The position numbers and the translations under genes were made by a program. Shown here in pieces: positions 24,604-32,943 of a stretch of 64,000 bases of DNA (position 1 is the stretch's first letter; each line of letters starts with the position of its first letter). Source of the stretch: Reyranella sp. CPCC 100927 (GTDB lineage Bacteria > Pseudomonadota > Alphaproteobacteria > Reyranellales > Reyranellaceae). Location: assembly GCF_007859315.1 (NCBI RefSeq), contig NZ_VOHA01000008.1, positions 62,001 through 126,000 on the forward strand. The letters run 5' to 3'. The notes below the pieces were generated by a model. The model saw nothing but the letters and a program-made list of their open reading frames with translations, did not search any database and was not told the DNA's origin.

Positions 24604-25677
24604 TCATTTGAAGTTGGCGCGCAGAGCCTGCTCGAGCGCCGTCCGTGCCTTCGCGTATTCGGTGATCGGCGTGATCGGCACCGCTGCCGTGATGTCCTTG
24701 TATGACGGCCAGTCCTTCGGCACCGTCGCCCCGCGCGCCACCGGATAGCTGGCGCCCAGCGGCCCCAGCGCATTCTGCGCTTCGGGCGTGATGAACCATG
24801 CCATCAGGAGGCGCGCCGCCTTGGGATGCGGTGCCCCCTTGACGACACTCATGCCGCTGAGCACTGGCGTCGCGAGGCCGGGTGTATCGACAAAGCCGAC
24901 CCGGGCGCCGCTCTCCTTCAACCGCACATAGCGGTTGAAGGTCTGGAACGGCATCATGGCGATCGAGCCCGTCGTGATGTTGGCGAAGTACGGCGCCGTT
25001 GTCGGTACGACGGTCAGGTTGGGCCGGATCGCCTTCATCCAGGCACCGTCGATCTTGCCGGCGTGCAAGAGCTCGGTCCACGACAGGGTGGTCAGCGCGC
25101 CCGACAGCGGATCGTCGATGACCATGCCTTTGTATTTTGGATCGAGCAGATCGCGCAGCGTGCGCGGCAGGTCATTCGCCGGCATCTTGTCGAGGTTGTG
25201 GACGATGCCCACCAGGCCGGCGAAGGTCAGCAGGAAGTGACCGTTGGGATCGATGTACTCGGGCGCCAGCGCGTCCTTGGCGTTGGGCGGCTGGTACTTT
25301 TCCGTATGCCCCTGCGCCGATGCCACCAGCTGGTCGGTGATACCCGACGTCATGACATCGACCACGCGCTGGCCGCTGGTGATCTCGGCCTGGATCTTGG
25401 CCAGAAGCTGGGCGGCGGAGATGGGATTGCCGACGACCGCGATCTTGGGAAAACGCTTGGAGAAGATGTCCCACAGCGGCTTGTAGCTGATCGTGTAGGC
25501 ACCATAGGTGACCACCTGAGTCTCGCCGGCCGCGACAGCTTCTTCATAGAGCGCCGTCAGCGCCTTTTCATGAGCTTCGCCGCCGGCCCATGATTGGGCG
25601 TGGGCATTGCCCGACAAGCCGCCGACAACTGCCAGTGCCATCCCCAGCACCGTCAGCCCTAACCCCCGAATCGTCAT
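24604..25677 (-). CDS. ABC transporter substrate-binding protein, family 1 (iron/polyamine type), copy B
   Basis: This is a 357-residue periplasmic binding protein with a signal peptide ending GNAHAQ. It has the same organisation as copy A, including YGAYTISYKPLWDIFSKRFP, GIVHNLDKMPANDLP and MAWFITPEAQNALG. The ATG at 25677 overlaps the stop codon of the upstream permease as ATGA. A 66-base gap separates its end from the next permease gene (copy A). Two binding proteins of one family in one operon suggests that the system takes up two related ligands, or one ligand at two affinities. The ligand is unknown. Confidence 0.87.
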   Translation of the reverse strand: MTIRGLGLTVLGMALAVVGGLSGNAHAQSWAGGEAHEKALTALYEEAVAAGETQVVTYGAYTISYKPLWDIFSKRFPKIAVVGNPISAAQLLAKIQAEITSGQRVVDVMTSGITDQLVASAQGHTEKYQPPNAKDALAPEYIDPNGHFLLTFAGLVGIVHNLDKMPANDLPRTLRDLLDPKYKGMVIDDPLSGALTTLSWTELLHAGKIDGAWMKAIRPNLTVVPTTAPYFANITTGSIAMMPFQTFNRYVRLKESGARVGFVDTPGLATPVLSGMSVVKGAPHPKAARLLMAWFITPEAQNALGPLGASYPVARGATVPKDWPSYKDITAAVPITPITEYAKARTALEQALRANFK

Positions 25678-27509
25678 ATCGAAGCCCCCGTTTGCGGACG
25701 TACCCCTGGTGACATGTTCGTCAGTCCGCCCATCGATCCGGCGCGCCGCATGAGGCGCACCAGCCGTTCGCTCTTGGCAGCCTTCGCGACCAGCACGTAC
25801 AGCAGACTGACGGCCACGATGGCGCAGATGAGCAGGACCAGCAGCGCACTCGCCTGCGACGGGTAACCGCTGTTCATGTAGCTGTAGGCCAGCACCGACA
25901 CGTTGGGCGTCGTCGGCGGCAGCAGCAGCAGCGGAAAGTCGAGCGTTCCGGCGGCAATGATGGCCGTCACCAGCCAGCCCACGAGCAGGCTTCGGCTCAG
26001 CAGCGGCGCCACGATGTCGAACAGCACCCGGGAGCGCGAGGCGCCGCTGACCGAGGCCGCCTCCTCCAGATCGCCGGCAATCTGCACGATGCCGCCGCGC
26101 ACGATGCGACTGGCGATTGGCGTGACGAAGACGACGATGCCGATCAGCGCCAGCCAGAACGTGCCGTACAGCAGGCGCAGCCCGGGCACCGAGACGTAGG
26201 CCAGCAGCAGCCCCACTGCCAGGACCACGCCGGGCATGATGATCGGCAGCACGGCGACGCTGTCGAGCAGGACCTCGAGCCACCGCGGCGAGTGGCGGCC
26301 GGCGTAGGCGACGATGGCGGCCAGCAGCACCGCGATCAGACCGCCGAGCAGGGCCAGGTAGCCGGTCACGCGAAACGCCTGGGCGGTGAGCGGATCGGCA
26401 AACACCGCCTGGTAGTTGTGCAGCGTGAAGGCGTTCACGCCCAGCGTGGGCTGGAACGATGTCACCACCAGCTGGGCGCCGGGCAGAAGCAGCGTCACGA
26501 CGATGTAGGCCACGATGGCAAACGTGCAGGCGTAACCCCAGGGACCAAGATCCCACCGTTCGCTGCGATAGCCCTTGCCGGTGACCGTCACGAACTGGTT
26601 GCGGCCGAACAGCTTCCACTGCATCGCCAGCAGCAGAACCAGCGCCACCATCATGAAAAGGCCGAGCGCGCTGGCCGCCGCATAGTCCGGCGGCGTCGCG
26701 TAGTTCAGCGACCTGTAGACCTCCGTCGAGATCACCGAGATACCGGCAAGACCGCCCAGGATCTGCGGCAGGTCGAACGCTCCCAGGCCGAACACGCAAC
26801 CCAGGATCACCACGCCGAAGATCGCGGGCGTCAGCAGCGGCAGGTCGATGCGCAGGAACGTGATGAACCGGCCGGCCCCGGCAATCAGCGACGCCTCCTC
26901 GTAAGAGCGGTTCATGCTTTGGAAGGGCGGCAGCAGAAGCAGGTAGCAGAACGCCGTCAGCTTCAGCGTGTGGACCGTCAGCAGTCCGGTCCAGGTATAG
27001 GCATTGAACGGCGTACTCTGCGGCCCCAGGAGGAAACGCGCGGCCAGATTGAGCATGCCGTTGCCGGTATCGGCCACCAGGCCCCAGCTCACCGCGTACA
27101 GGACATGCGGCGTGGCGAACACCAGAAGCATGGCCGGCGTCAGCCAGCCGGCCAGCGGCACCGTCGAACGCGTCGCCAGAAAGGCGAAGAAGGCACCGAG
27201 CACCGTGGCGATGGCCGTGCACAGGACGGCATAGACCAATGAGTTGGAGAGCGCGACGTAGGTCGCTTCTTCCGTGAAGACCCGGATCACGGTTTCCACG
27301 GTCCAGACTCCCGGCATGCCGGGCGGACCACTGCGGAACATGCCGACCAGCAGCATCGACACGGGCCACACGAAGAGGATGGCGACGACCACCAGCAGCA
27401 GCCCCATGCCGCCACGCGTCAGCCAGCGATCCCTGATGGCATCGGCCGAACGATACGCCTGCGTTGGTCCCGCTGCGCTCGCATCGGCGCGCTGTGTCAG
27501 GCCGGACAC
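25674..27509 (-). CDS. ABC transporter permease with two fused BPD_transp_1 domains, copy B
   Basis: This is a 611-residue twin-domain permease. It has about 12 membrane segments and two EAA-like loops (YEEASLIAGAGRFITFLRI and EEAASVSGASRSRVLFDIV). The GTG start at 27509 overlaps the ATPase gene by 13 bases. The stop codon overlaps the binding-protein start by four. This is the member of the pair that sits directly beside the ATPase, so it is the better-supported partner of that ATPase. Confidence 0.88.
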   Translation of the reverse strand: MSGLTQRADASAAGPTQAYRSADAIRDRWLTRGGMGLLLVVVAILFVWPVSMLLVGMFRSGPPGMPGVWTVETVIRVFTEEATYVALSNSLVYAVLCTAIATVLGAFFAFLATRSTVPLAGWLTPAMLLVFATPHVLYAVSWGLVADTGNGMLNLAARFLLGPQSTPFNAYTWTGLLTVHTLKLTAFCYLLLLPPFQSMNRSYEEASLIAGAGRFITFLRIDLPLLTPAIFGVVILGCVFGLGAFDLPQILGGLAGISVISTEVYRSLNYATPPDYAAASALGLFMMVALVLLLAMQWKLFGRNQFVTVTGKGYRSERWDLGPWGYACTFAIVAYIVVTLLLPGAQLVVTSFQPTLGVNAFTLHNYQAVFADPLTAQAFRVTGYLALLGGLIAVLLAAIVAYAGRHSPRWLEVLLDSVAVLPIIMPGVVLAVGLLLAYVSVPGLRLLYGTFWLALIGIVVFVTPIASRIVRGGIVQIAGDLEEAASVSGASRSRVLFDIVAPLLSRSLLVGWLVTAIIAAGTLDFPLLLLPPTTPNVSVLAYSYMNSGYPSQASALLVLLICAIVAVSLLYVLVAKAAKSERLVRLMRRAGSMGGLTNMSPGVRPQTGASI

Positions 27510-28669
27510 GGCAACGCCACCGCGTGATGCGGAGATACCCGTAGCGTGACCGGCCGGCCGGCCTCGAGTTCATGCGTCTCGCTGCCGGGGTCGATCATGC
27601 GGACCCGCAGGCGGCTGCCATAGGCATTGACGGTGAACTCCGTCACTTCGCCCATGTAGACGACATCCTCGAGCGTGCCGTCGACGCTGTCGGTGTCGCC
27701 GCCCGCGCCTGCCTGGAAGGCCGTACTCCGCACGGCCAGTATGGCCCGGCCGCCAGCCCGCAGCGTGCTGTCGCCGCTGGCGGTGCGGCACATCAGCGTG
27801 ATCGGCCAGTCCCGCGGCCGTACGCGGGCGCGATCACCGCTTCGTTCGAGCACCTCGACGTCAAGGAAGTTCTCGAAGCCGACGAACTCGGCAACCCACC
27901 GACTGGCCGGCGTCGCGAAAATCTCGCGCGGCGCGCCGATCTGCTGGATGCGCCCCTGGTTCATCACGGCGATGCGCGTCGAGAGCGTCACCGCCTCGAG
28001 CTGGTCGTGCGTCACATAGACCGCCGTCGTGCCGATCTCGCGGTGGATGCGCCGCAACTCGGCCCGCATATGGGCACGCAGCGAGGCATCGAGATTGGAC
28101 AGTGGCTCGTCGAGCAGCAGCACGCGCGGCTCGCTGGCGAGCGCGCGCGCCAGCGCGGTGCGCTGCTGCTGGCCGCCCGACAACTCCGACACGCCGCGAT
28201 TGGCCAGATGATCGAGGCCAACCAGGGCGAGCGCATCGATCACGCGCTTGCGAATTTCGCCGGCCGGGCGCTTCTGCAACCGTAGCGGATAGGCGATATT
28301 GCCGAACACCGACATGTGCGGCCACAGCGCATAGCTCTGGAAGACCATCCCCAGGCGGCGCTTGTTGGGCGGAACGAAGATGTCCCTCCGGGTGTCGGTC
28401 ACGACGTCCGCGCCAATTGCGATCCGGCCGGCACTGGGCTGCTCCAGCCCGGCGATGCAGCGCAGGGTCGTCGTCTTGCCGCAGCCACTGGGGCCCAACA
28501 GCGAGATGAACTCGCCGTCCCGGACCAGCAGATCGAGGTCGCTCACGACGGTCGAGCCGTCAAATGTCTTGGACAATCCTTCGATGGCGATCTGGCCCGT
28601 GCGGCCATCGCCGGCGCTGGATGCCAGGTGCGCGCCGCCGACGTCGATCGAACGCAAATCGCCGTTCAT
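27497..28669 (-). CDS. ABC transporter ATP-binding protein (PotA/FbpC type)
   Basis: This is a 390-residue ATPase that powers the neighbouring permeases. Walker A is GPSGCGKT (59-66), the Q-loop Gln is in MVFQSYALWP, the signature is LSGGQQQR (163-170), Walker B is RVLLLDEP (182-189), and the H-loop is YVTHDQLEA. The C-terminal 120 residues are the TOBE domain typical of CUT1 and iron/polyamine importers. The ATG at 28669 overlaps the stop codon of the alpha/beta hydrolase gene as ATGA, and AGGG lies upstream. It is the only ATPase gene in the run, although there are two permease genes. Confidence 0.92.
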   Translation of the reverse strand: MNGDLRSIDVGGAHLASSAGDGRTGQIAIEGLSKTFDGSTVVSDLDLLVRDGEFISLLGPSGCGKTTTLRCIAGLEQPSAGRIAIGADVVTDTRRDIFVPPNKRRLGMVFQSYALWPHMSVFGNIAYPLRLQKRPAGEIRKRVIDALALVGLDHLANRGVSELSGGQQQRTALARALASEPRVLLLDEPLSNLDASLRAHMRAELRRIHREIGTTAVYVTHDQLEAVTLSTRIAVMNQGRIQQIGAPREIFATPASRWVAEFVGFENFLDVEVLERSGDRARVRPRDWPITLMCRTASGDSTLRAGGRAILAVRSTAFQAGAGGDTDSVDGTLEDVVYMGEVTEFTVNAYGSRLRVRMIDPGSETHELEAGRPVTLRVSPHHAVALPCPA

Positions 28670-29640
28670 GACGCTGCCCTGTCCAGCTGTTCGTGCAACC
28701 AATCGATCATGCGGCGCACTTCCGCCTCGCCGTTGGGTACCTTGTCCGGGATCTTCAGGAATTCATGATCCACACCGGCCAGCACCGAAGCGGTTGTCGG
28801 GACGCCCCGCTTCACCAGCGCAGCTGTCATCAGCAGCGTGTTGCTCAGCAGTGCATCCTGATCGCCGCAGGTGAGATAGGTCGGCGGCAGCTTGTCGAGA
28901 TCCGGACTCATGAGCGGACTGACGAACGGCTCGTTGAGCAGGGTCGTGAAGTTCGGTCCGAGGTAGGCGCCGATCGAGATCTCCGTAGCGCCTGCCGCGT
29001 AGCCTGGGTCATAGAGCCAGCGCGCGACGTCCAGCACCGCGAATTCCAGCACCAACGCCGACACCCGCACCGGGACACCGGCAAGGTCGGCGCCATCGAA
29101 GGTCGATTCGACGCCATGCAGGGCAAGGCAGGCCGATGCAGCGAGATTGCCGCCCGCCGATGCCCCGCCGATCGCGAGCCGCGCCGGATCACCTTTGTAG
29201 CGGGCGATATTGCGCACGATCCAGCGCGCCGCGTAGATCGTATCCTCGACGGCACACGGGAAGGGATGCTCGGGCGCCAGCGCGTAGTCGACGTTGACAA
29301 CGACGAAGCCGGCCGCCGCCAGCGTCATGCCGAACTTGCGATCGCCGCGCGCATTGCCGGTGAACCAGGCGCCACCGTGCAGATGCATCACGACCGGAAA
29401 TGGTCCGTCGCCTTTCGGCACGTAGATCTCGGCCGTGGGTGTCTGTCTGCCGGCGCCGTCGGGACGCAGCACGACATGCTCGTGGACGGCACCGATGTCG
29501 GGCAGCGTGTGATTGAGGAAATCGTAGGCGTGCGCACCGCGCTCCCGAATGCCGGGAAGCTCGTCAACCGAACGGGGAAGCTTGATGGGCACTGGCTTGC
29601 CCATGATCTTGGTGCGCCAGTTCGAGATCTTTTCCGTCAT
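28666..29640 (-). CDS. Alpha/beta hydrolase, hormone-sensitive-lipase (fold-3) family, copy B
   Basis: This is a 324-residue esterase-like protein. It has HLHGGAWFTG (oxyanion hole), nucleophile Ser161 in GGASAGGN, acid residue in TCGDQDALL and His in AGVDHEFLK. It is a paralogue of the hydrolase at 19158-20114. It ends by overlapping the ATPase start codon. Upstream of it is a 222-base stretch before the dioxygenase gene, so a separate promoter is possible. The ATG at 29640 has only a weak ribosome site (AAGACG). A later ATG at 29604 is an alternative. The substrate is unknown. Confidence 0.83.
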   Translation of the reverse strand: MTEKISNWRTKIMGKPVPIKLPRSVDELPGIRERGAHAYDFLNHTLPDIGAVHEHVVLRPDGAGRQTPTAEIYVPKGDGPFPVVMHLHGGAWFTGNARGDRKFGMTLAAAGFVVVNVDYALAPEHPFPCAVEDTIYAARWIVRNIARYKGDPARLAIGGASAGGNLAASACLALHGVESTFDGADLAGVPVRVSALVLEFAVLDVARWLYDPGYAAGATEISIGAYLGPNFTTLLNEPFVSPLMSPDLDKLPPTYLTCGDQDALLSNTLLMTAALVKRGVPTTASVLAGVDHEFLKIPDKVPNGEAEVRRMIDWLHEQLDRAAS

Positions 29641-29862
29641 CTGATCGTCTTGCGTTTGCTGGAGCAGGGACTTGATCAGCGCGCGTCGCGCCGATCACCG
29701 ACAGGTCAGCAGCGCGCGGCTGGCCGTCAGGTGTTCGATTCGGCGACCGCAGATGGCCGGAACAGGTTTATCCCGTCGTCGCTTGGCATTATGGCGTTCA
29801 CTCCCAACAAACTCGCGGATGCTGTGGCTCTTTTCGAGCTTCTCTGTCGGCGCCAGCAGGCG

Positions 29863-30372
29863 TCATCCCGGCGGCATCACCTCGCCGCATGACTTGCAGG
29901 TGCGGAAGGTTTCATTCTCGAAGAAGCGAGCGTACGCCTTGGAAACCGGGTCAGCTGTATAATCCGATACAATGAACCGTTCGTTGTGCAGCAGCGCGTC
30001 GCACTTCAGGCAGTACCACAGGAACTGGTCGACCTCGCCCTCGCGCCGCCGGCGCTCGGTGATCAGGGCGAACGCATCGGGCGGAAACCGCGGCGAATGC
30101 GGTATGCCCGCCGGCGTGAAGATCGCGGCCTTCTCGGGAATCGTTGCAATCTCCTCCCGGCCGTCTGGCGTCCGGTAGTGGAGATTCATCGTCCCCTTGA
30201 TCATGTACATCACTTCATCGCTGGGATTGATGTGAAACTCGCTGCGATACTCGCGACCACGCGCGATGAAGCCGATCGATTCGGAATGCTGCCACAGGAC
30301 ACTGACGCGCTTGCCGCTATCGCCGAGCTGACGCGCGTGCTCCTCAAGATTGACGATGGGCATCGTGAACAT
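29863..30372 (-). CDS. nbaC: 3-hydroxyanthranilate 3,4-dioxygenase
   Basis: This enzyme opens the ring of 3-hydroxyanthranilate to give 2-amino-3-carboxymuconate semialdehyde. The 169-residue length is right for the bacterial form. Iron ligands of the cupin fold are visible as H47 (SEFHINPSDE), E53 and H92 (GIPHSPRFP). The C-terminal rubredoxin-like site has two Cys pairs, C121-x-x-C124 (WYCLKCD) and C159-x-x-C162 (RTCKSC), as in bacterial enzymes of this class. The ATG at 30372 follows AGGAGG by five bases. It is next to a RidA-type protein, and a putative ACMSD lies on the other side of the divergent regulator. The three fit one pathway. Confidence 0.93.
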   Translation of the reverse strand: MFTMPIVNLEEHARQLGDSGKRVSVLWQHSESIGFIARGREYRSEFHINPSDEVMYMIKGTMNLHYRTPDGREEIATIPEKAAIFTPAGIPHSPRFPPDAFALITERRRREGEVDQFLWYCLKCDALLHNERFIVSDYTADPVSKAYARFFENETFRTCKSCGEVMPPG

Positions 30373-30405
30373 GTGAACCTCCTGGCGTGCCGCCGTCGCT
30401 GAGCG

Positions 30406-30807
30406 TCAGTCGAGCACGGCGATGCAGTCGATCTCGACATTCACCCCGGCTCGATGCGGAGTTCCGCCGATGCAGGTCCGCGTCACCTTCTCGCCGTCGA
30501 GAACATCGCGGAACACTTCGTTGAACCGCGGGAAGTCCGCGACGTTGCGCAACACCACGCGCATGTTCACGACATTGGCGAGCGTGGCACCGCCGGCCTC
30601 CAGCACGCTGATCAGGTTGGCGAGCGTGCGACGCGTCTGGACCTCGATGTCACCTTCCACAACGGTCTTGGTGAGCGGATCGAGCGGTCCCTGACCCGAG
30701 ACGAACAGCATGCCGCCGGCGCGGATGGCCTGCACGATCGGCGGCGGTTTCGCTGCATCGGTGAAGCCGGTTGTCGGCGCCGACTTCGAGGTGATGATTT
30801 CCTTCAC
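30406..30807 (-). CDS. RidA/YjgF family deaminase
   Basis: This is a 133-residue protein of the RidA fold, which hydrolyses reactive enamines and imines. The hallmark segments are MLFVSGQGPLDP near residue 35, NLISVLEAGGATLANVVNMRV in the middle and the C-terminal VNVEIDCIAVLD. The Arg at about 105 (TPHRAGVNVEID region) is where the family binds carboxylates. In the bacterial 3-hydroxyanthranilate route a RidA-like protein removes ammonia from 2-aminomuconate. That role is suggested by the adjacent dioxygenase. The start is a GTG at 30807 after GAGGG. It is the first gene of the minus-strand run. Confidence 0.85.
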   Translation of the reverse strand: MKEIITSKSAPTTGFTDAAKPPPIVQAIRAGGMLFVSGQGPLDPLTKTVVEGDIEVQTRRTLANLISVLEAGGATLANVVNMRVVLRNVADFPRFNEVFRDVLDGEKVTRTCIGGTPHRAGVNVEIDCIAVLD

Positions 30808-31061
30808 GATCCCTCGTCTCCGCTTGATGTGCTCGGGGACGCCACGACCGTGGCGCGATCATTCGCCACCTGAACCGCGACACGATCGAGACCCACCGCG
30901 TCGCGCGGCTGACGCGATTCGACGCCGTCCGGCGGCGTCGCAACCTTTTCACTCGCCTGCAACAGTGTCAACAAATTTCGAAATTTTAGCCGTTCATCGA
31001 TTAAAACAACCTCCAATACTTAGATATCGCCAGGTGCTCGACTTGAAAATATCGAAATTCA
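30808..31061. other. Divergent promoter region
   Basis: A 254-base region between the RidA gene and the GntR regulator, transcribed in opposite directions. Its GntR-proximal half is AT-rich. It holds the palindrome at 30973-30986 and a related half-site, ATATCGAAATTC, near 31047. It probably carries the promoter of the long minus-strand run as well as that of the regulator. Confidence 0.6.
30973..30986. promoter_or_regulatory. Putative GntR operator palindrome
   Basis: A perfect 14-base palindrome AAATTTCGAAATTT lies about 75-90 bases upstream of the GntR start. It is symmetrical and AT-rich in a GC-rich genome, and sits between divergent genes. FCD-type GntR proteins bind short palindromes, though often with a GTnnnAC core. 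The assignment is therefore tentative. Confidence 0.45.
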
Positions 31062-31853
31062 ATGTTACGTCGCAGCATGCTTGAGCACGAACCCATGGCC
31101 CATGCGGATCCGTCCGTGCCCAAGACACTCGCCGACTCGGCCTATGCCGCCATCCGTACCGACATCATCGCCGGCGTGCTGCGCGCCGGCTGCAAGCTGC
31201 GCCTGGAGAGCGTGAGCCGGCAATACCAGGTCAGCATGAGTCCGCTGCGGGAAGCACTCTCGCGCCTGGTGAGCGACACGCTGGTTGTCAGCAGAGGGCA
31301 GCGCGGATTCTGGGTGGCGCCGTTGTCCCTGGAGGAACTCGACGATCTCACCCGCGTGCGCGGACTGGTCGAGATTGAAGCGCTGCAGCTGTCGCTGCAG
31401 AATGGCGATCAGCAATGGGAAGAACGGGTGCGCCTGGCGTTCAGCGAACTCTGTCAGGCGGAGGAACGCTTTCGCAAGCACGGCAATCGCCACGTCAAGG
31501 CCTGGGAACTTGCCAATCAACAGTTTCACGAGGCACTGGTGTCGGCATGCCAGTCGCCCTGGCTGATCCGATTGCAGCGCCAGCTCTATGCCCAATCCGA
31601 ACGCTATCGTCGCGTGTCGCTGCAGGCCCATTCACCGGTGCGGTGCGTTCACGACGAGCACGTGGCGCTGTTCGAAGCAGCCATGGCGCGCCAGGTTCTC
31701 AAGGCCAGCCGGATTGCAGATCTGCACTTGCGCAACACGGCCCTCACGGTCCGCGACAACCTCAGCAAGGTTGCAGGCTTCGGCGTCACCAGCGACACGC
31801 CGTGCATTTCCGGCACCAGGTCAGCCGGCCGCTCGACGGCTGTTGCGGGCTGA
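31062..31853 (+). CDS. GntR family transcriptional regulator (FCD subfamily)
   Basis: This is a regulator of up to 263 residues. Residues about 20-85 form the winged helix (LADSAYAAIRTDIIAGVL, then VSRQYQVSMSPLREALSRL). The C-terminal domain is FCD type, with candidate metal-binding residues in ANQQFHEALV and RCVHDEHVALFEA. The ATG at 31062 has no clear ribosome site. ATGs at 31077 and 31095 are alternatives, the last fitting the usual N-terminus best. It is divergent from the RidA gene and 76 bases upstream of the ACMSD-like gene. It most likely controls the aromatic genes on both sides, with a pathway acid as effector. Confidence 0.88.
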   Translation: MLRRSMLEHEPMAHADPSVPKTLADSAYAAIRTDIIAGVLRAGCKLRLESVSRQYQVSMSPLREALSRLVSDTLVVSRGQRGFWVAPLSLEELDDLTRVRGLVEIEALQLSLQNGDQQWEERVRLAFSELCQAEERFRKHGNRHVKAWELANQQFHEALVSACQSPWLIRLQRQLYAQSERYRRVSLQAHSPVRCVHDEHVALFEAAMARQVLKASRIADLHLRNTALTVRDNLSKVAGFGVTSDTPCISGTRSAGRSTAVAG

Positions 31854-31929
31854 GCGATATCGGTATCAAGCGATCAGCACGCCGCAGTGATGCGGCCACA
31901 CCAGCCTTCATCTTTGGGAGTGGCATCAG

Positions 31930-32889
31930 ATGAGCGAGAAGCCGCCGCACAGAATCGATGTCCATCACCACTTCCTGCCGCCCGACTACGTGCGGGCGGT
32001 GGGTGACGAGCCGATCGGCAGCCTGCTCGTTTCGGGCAAAGTGCCGGACTGGACACCGGCGCGGTCGGTCGAGGTGATGGACCGGCACGGCATCGCATGC
32101 GCGGTCGTCTCGATGTCCGCCCCCGGCCTCTGGTTCGGCGATGTCGATGCCACGCGCCGCCTGTGCCGACACTGCAACGAATACGCCGCCAGGATGCGGG
32201 CGGACCACCCGGGCCGCTTCGGCCTGTTCGCGTCCCTGCCGCTGCCCGACGTCGATGCGTCTTTGGCCGAGATCGCGTTCGCGCTCGACGAGCTGAAAGC
32301 CGATGGCATCGGACTGTTGACCAGCTTCGGCGATCGCTATCCCGGCGACCCGGCCTTCGCTCCCGTGTTCGACGAGCTCAACCGGCGTGGCGCCGTCGTC
32401 TATTTCCATCCCGCCGCCGGCGCCTGCGGCCAGTGCCTTGCCGACATTCCCGCCGCGACCCTGGAATTTCCCTTCGATACGACCCGCGCCATCGTCAGCC
32501 TGCTGTTCAGCGGCACACTGGCGCGGTGCCGCAACATCAAGTTCATTTTCTCGCATGCCGGCGGCACGGTGCCGTTTCTGGCCGACCGGATCGCCCGCCT
32601 CGAGGCGCGGCCGGCATTCAAGCAGCACGTGCCTGACGGCGTGATCGCGGAACTGAGCCGACTGCACTTCGACACGGCCTTGTCGGCGAACCGCTACACG
32701 TTCAGCGCGATGCGGCTGCTCGTCGAAACCGACAAGATCCTGTTCGGCAGCGACTATCCGTTCGCACCCGAGGCGACCACGACGGCAACCGTTCGCGGCC
32801 TTGCCGCGCTGGGCCTTGCCGCCGACGTGCTGGCCGATATCGAACGCAACAATGCCCTGGCGCTCATGCCGGCGCTTCGCACCACCTAG
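31930..32889 (+). CDS. Amidohydrolase-2 family protein, ACMSD-like decarboxylase
   Basis: This is a 319-residue metal-dependent enzyme. The zinc ligands are visible: H12-x-H14 (DVHHHFLPP), H160 (VYFHPAAG), H209 (FIFSHAGG) and D275 (LFGSDYPF). This pattern is that of alpha-amino-beta-carboxymuconate-epsilon-semialdehyde decarboxylase and its relatives. ACMSD acts directly on the product of 3-hydroxyanthranilate dioxygenase, whose gene is about 1.5 kb away across the regulator. The pathway role is therefore supported by both motifs and context. Related decarboxylases of other aromatic acids cannot be excluded. GGGAG lies about nine bases before the ATG. Confidence 0.85.
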   Translation: MSEKPPHRIDVHHHFLPPDYVRAVGDEPIGSLLVSGKVPDWTPARSVEVMDRHGIACAVVSMSAPGLWFGDVDATRRLCRHCNEYAARMRADHPGRFGLFASLPLPDVDASLAEIAFALDELKADGIGLLTSFGDRYPGDPAFAPVFDELNRRGAVVYFHPAAGACGQCLADIPAATLEFPFDTTRAIVSLLFSGTLARCRNIKFIFSHAGGTVPFLADRIARLEARPAFKQHVPDGVIAELSRLHFDTALSANRYTFSAMRLLVETDKILFGSDYPFAPEATTTATVRGLAALGLAADVLADIERNNALALMPALRTT

Positions 32890-32943
32890 CCGCCGGCCAC
32901 CGGTTTGCCCTACGCTGCGGACAAGTGACAGCGGGAGGGCACC

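Noticed and set aside
25678-27573. Long minus-strand extension of the binding protein at 24604-25677
   Set aside because: It is out of frame with the permease gene in the same place, whose product has clear membrane and EAA-loop features. The binding protein starts with its own signal peptide at 25677.
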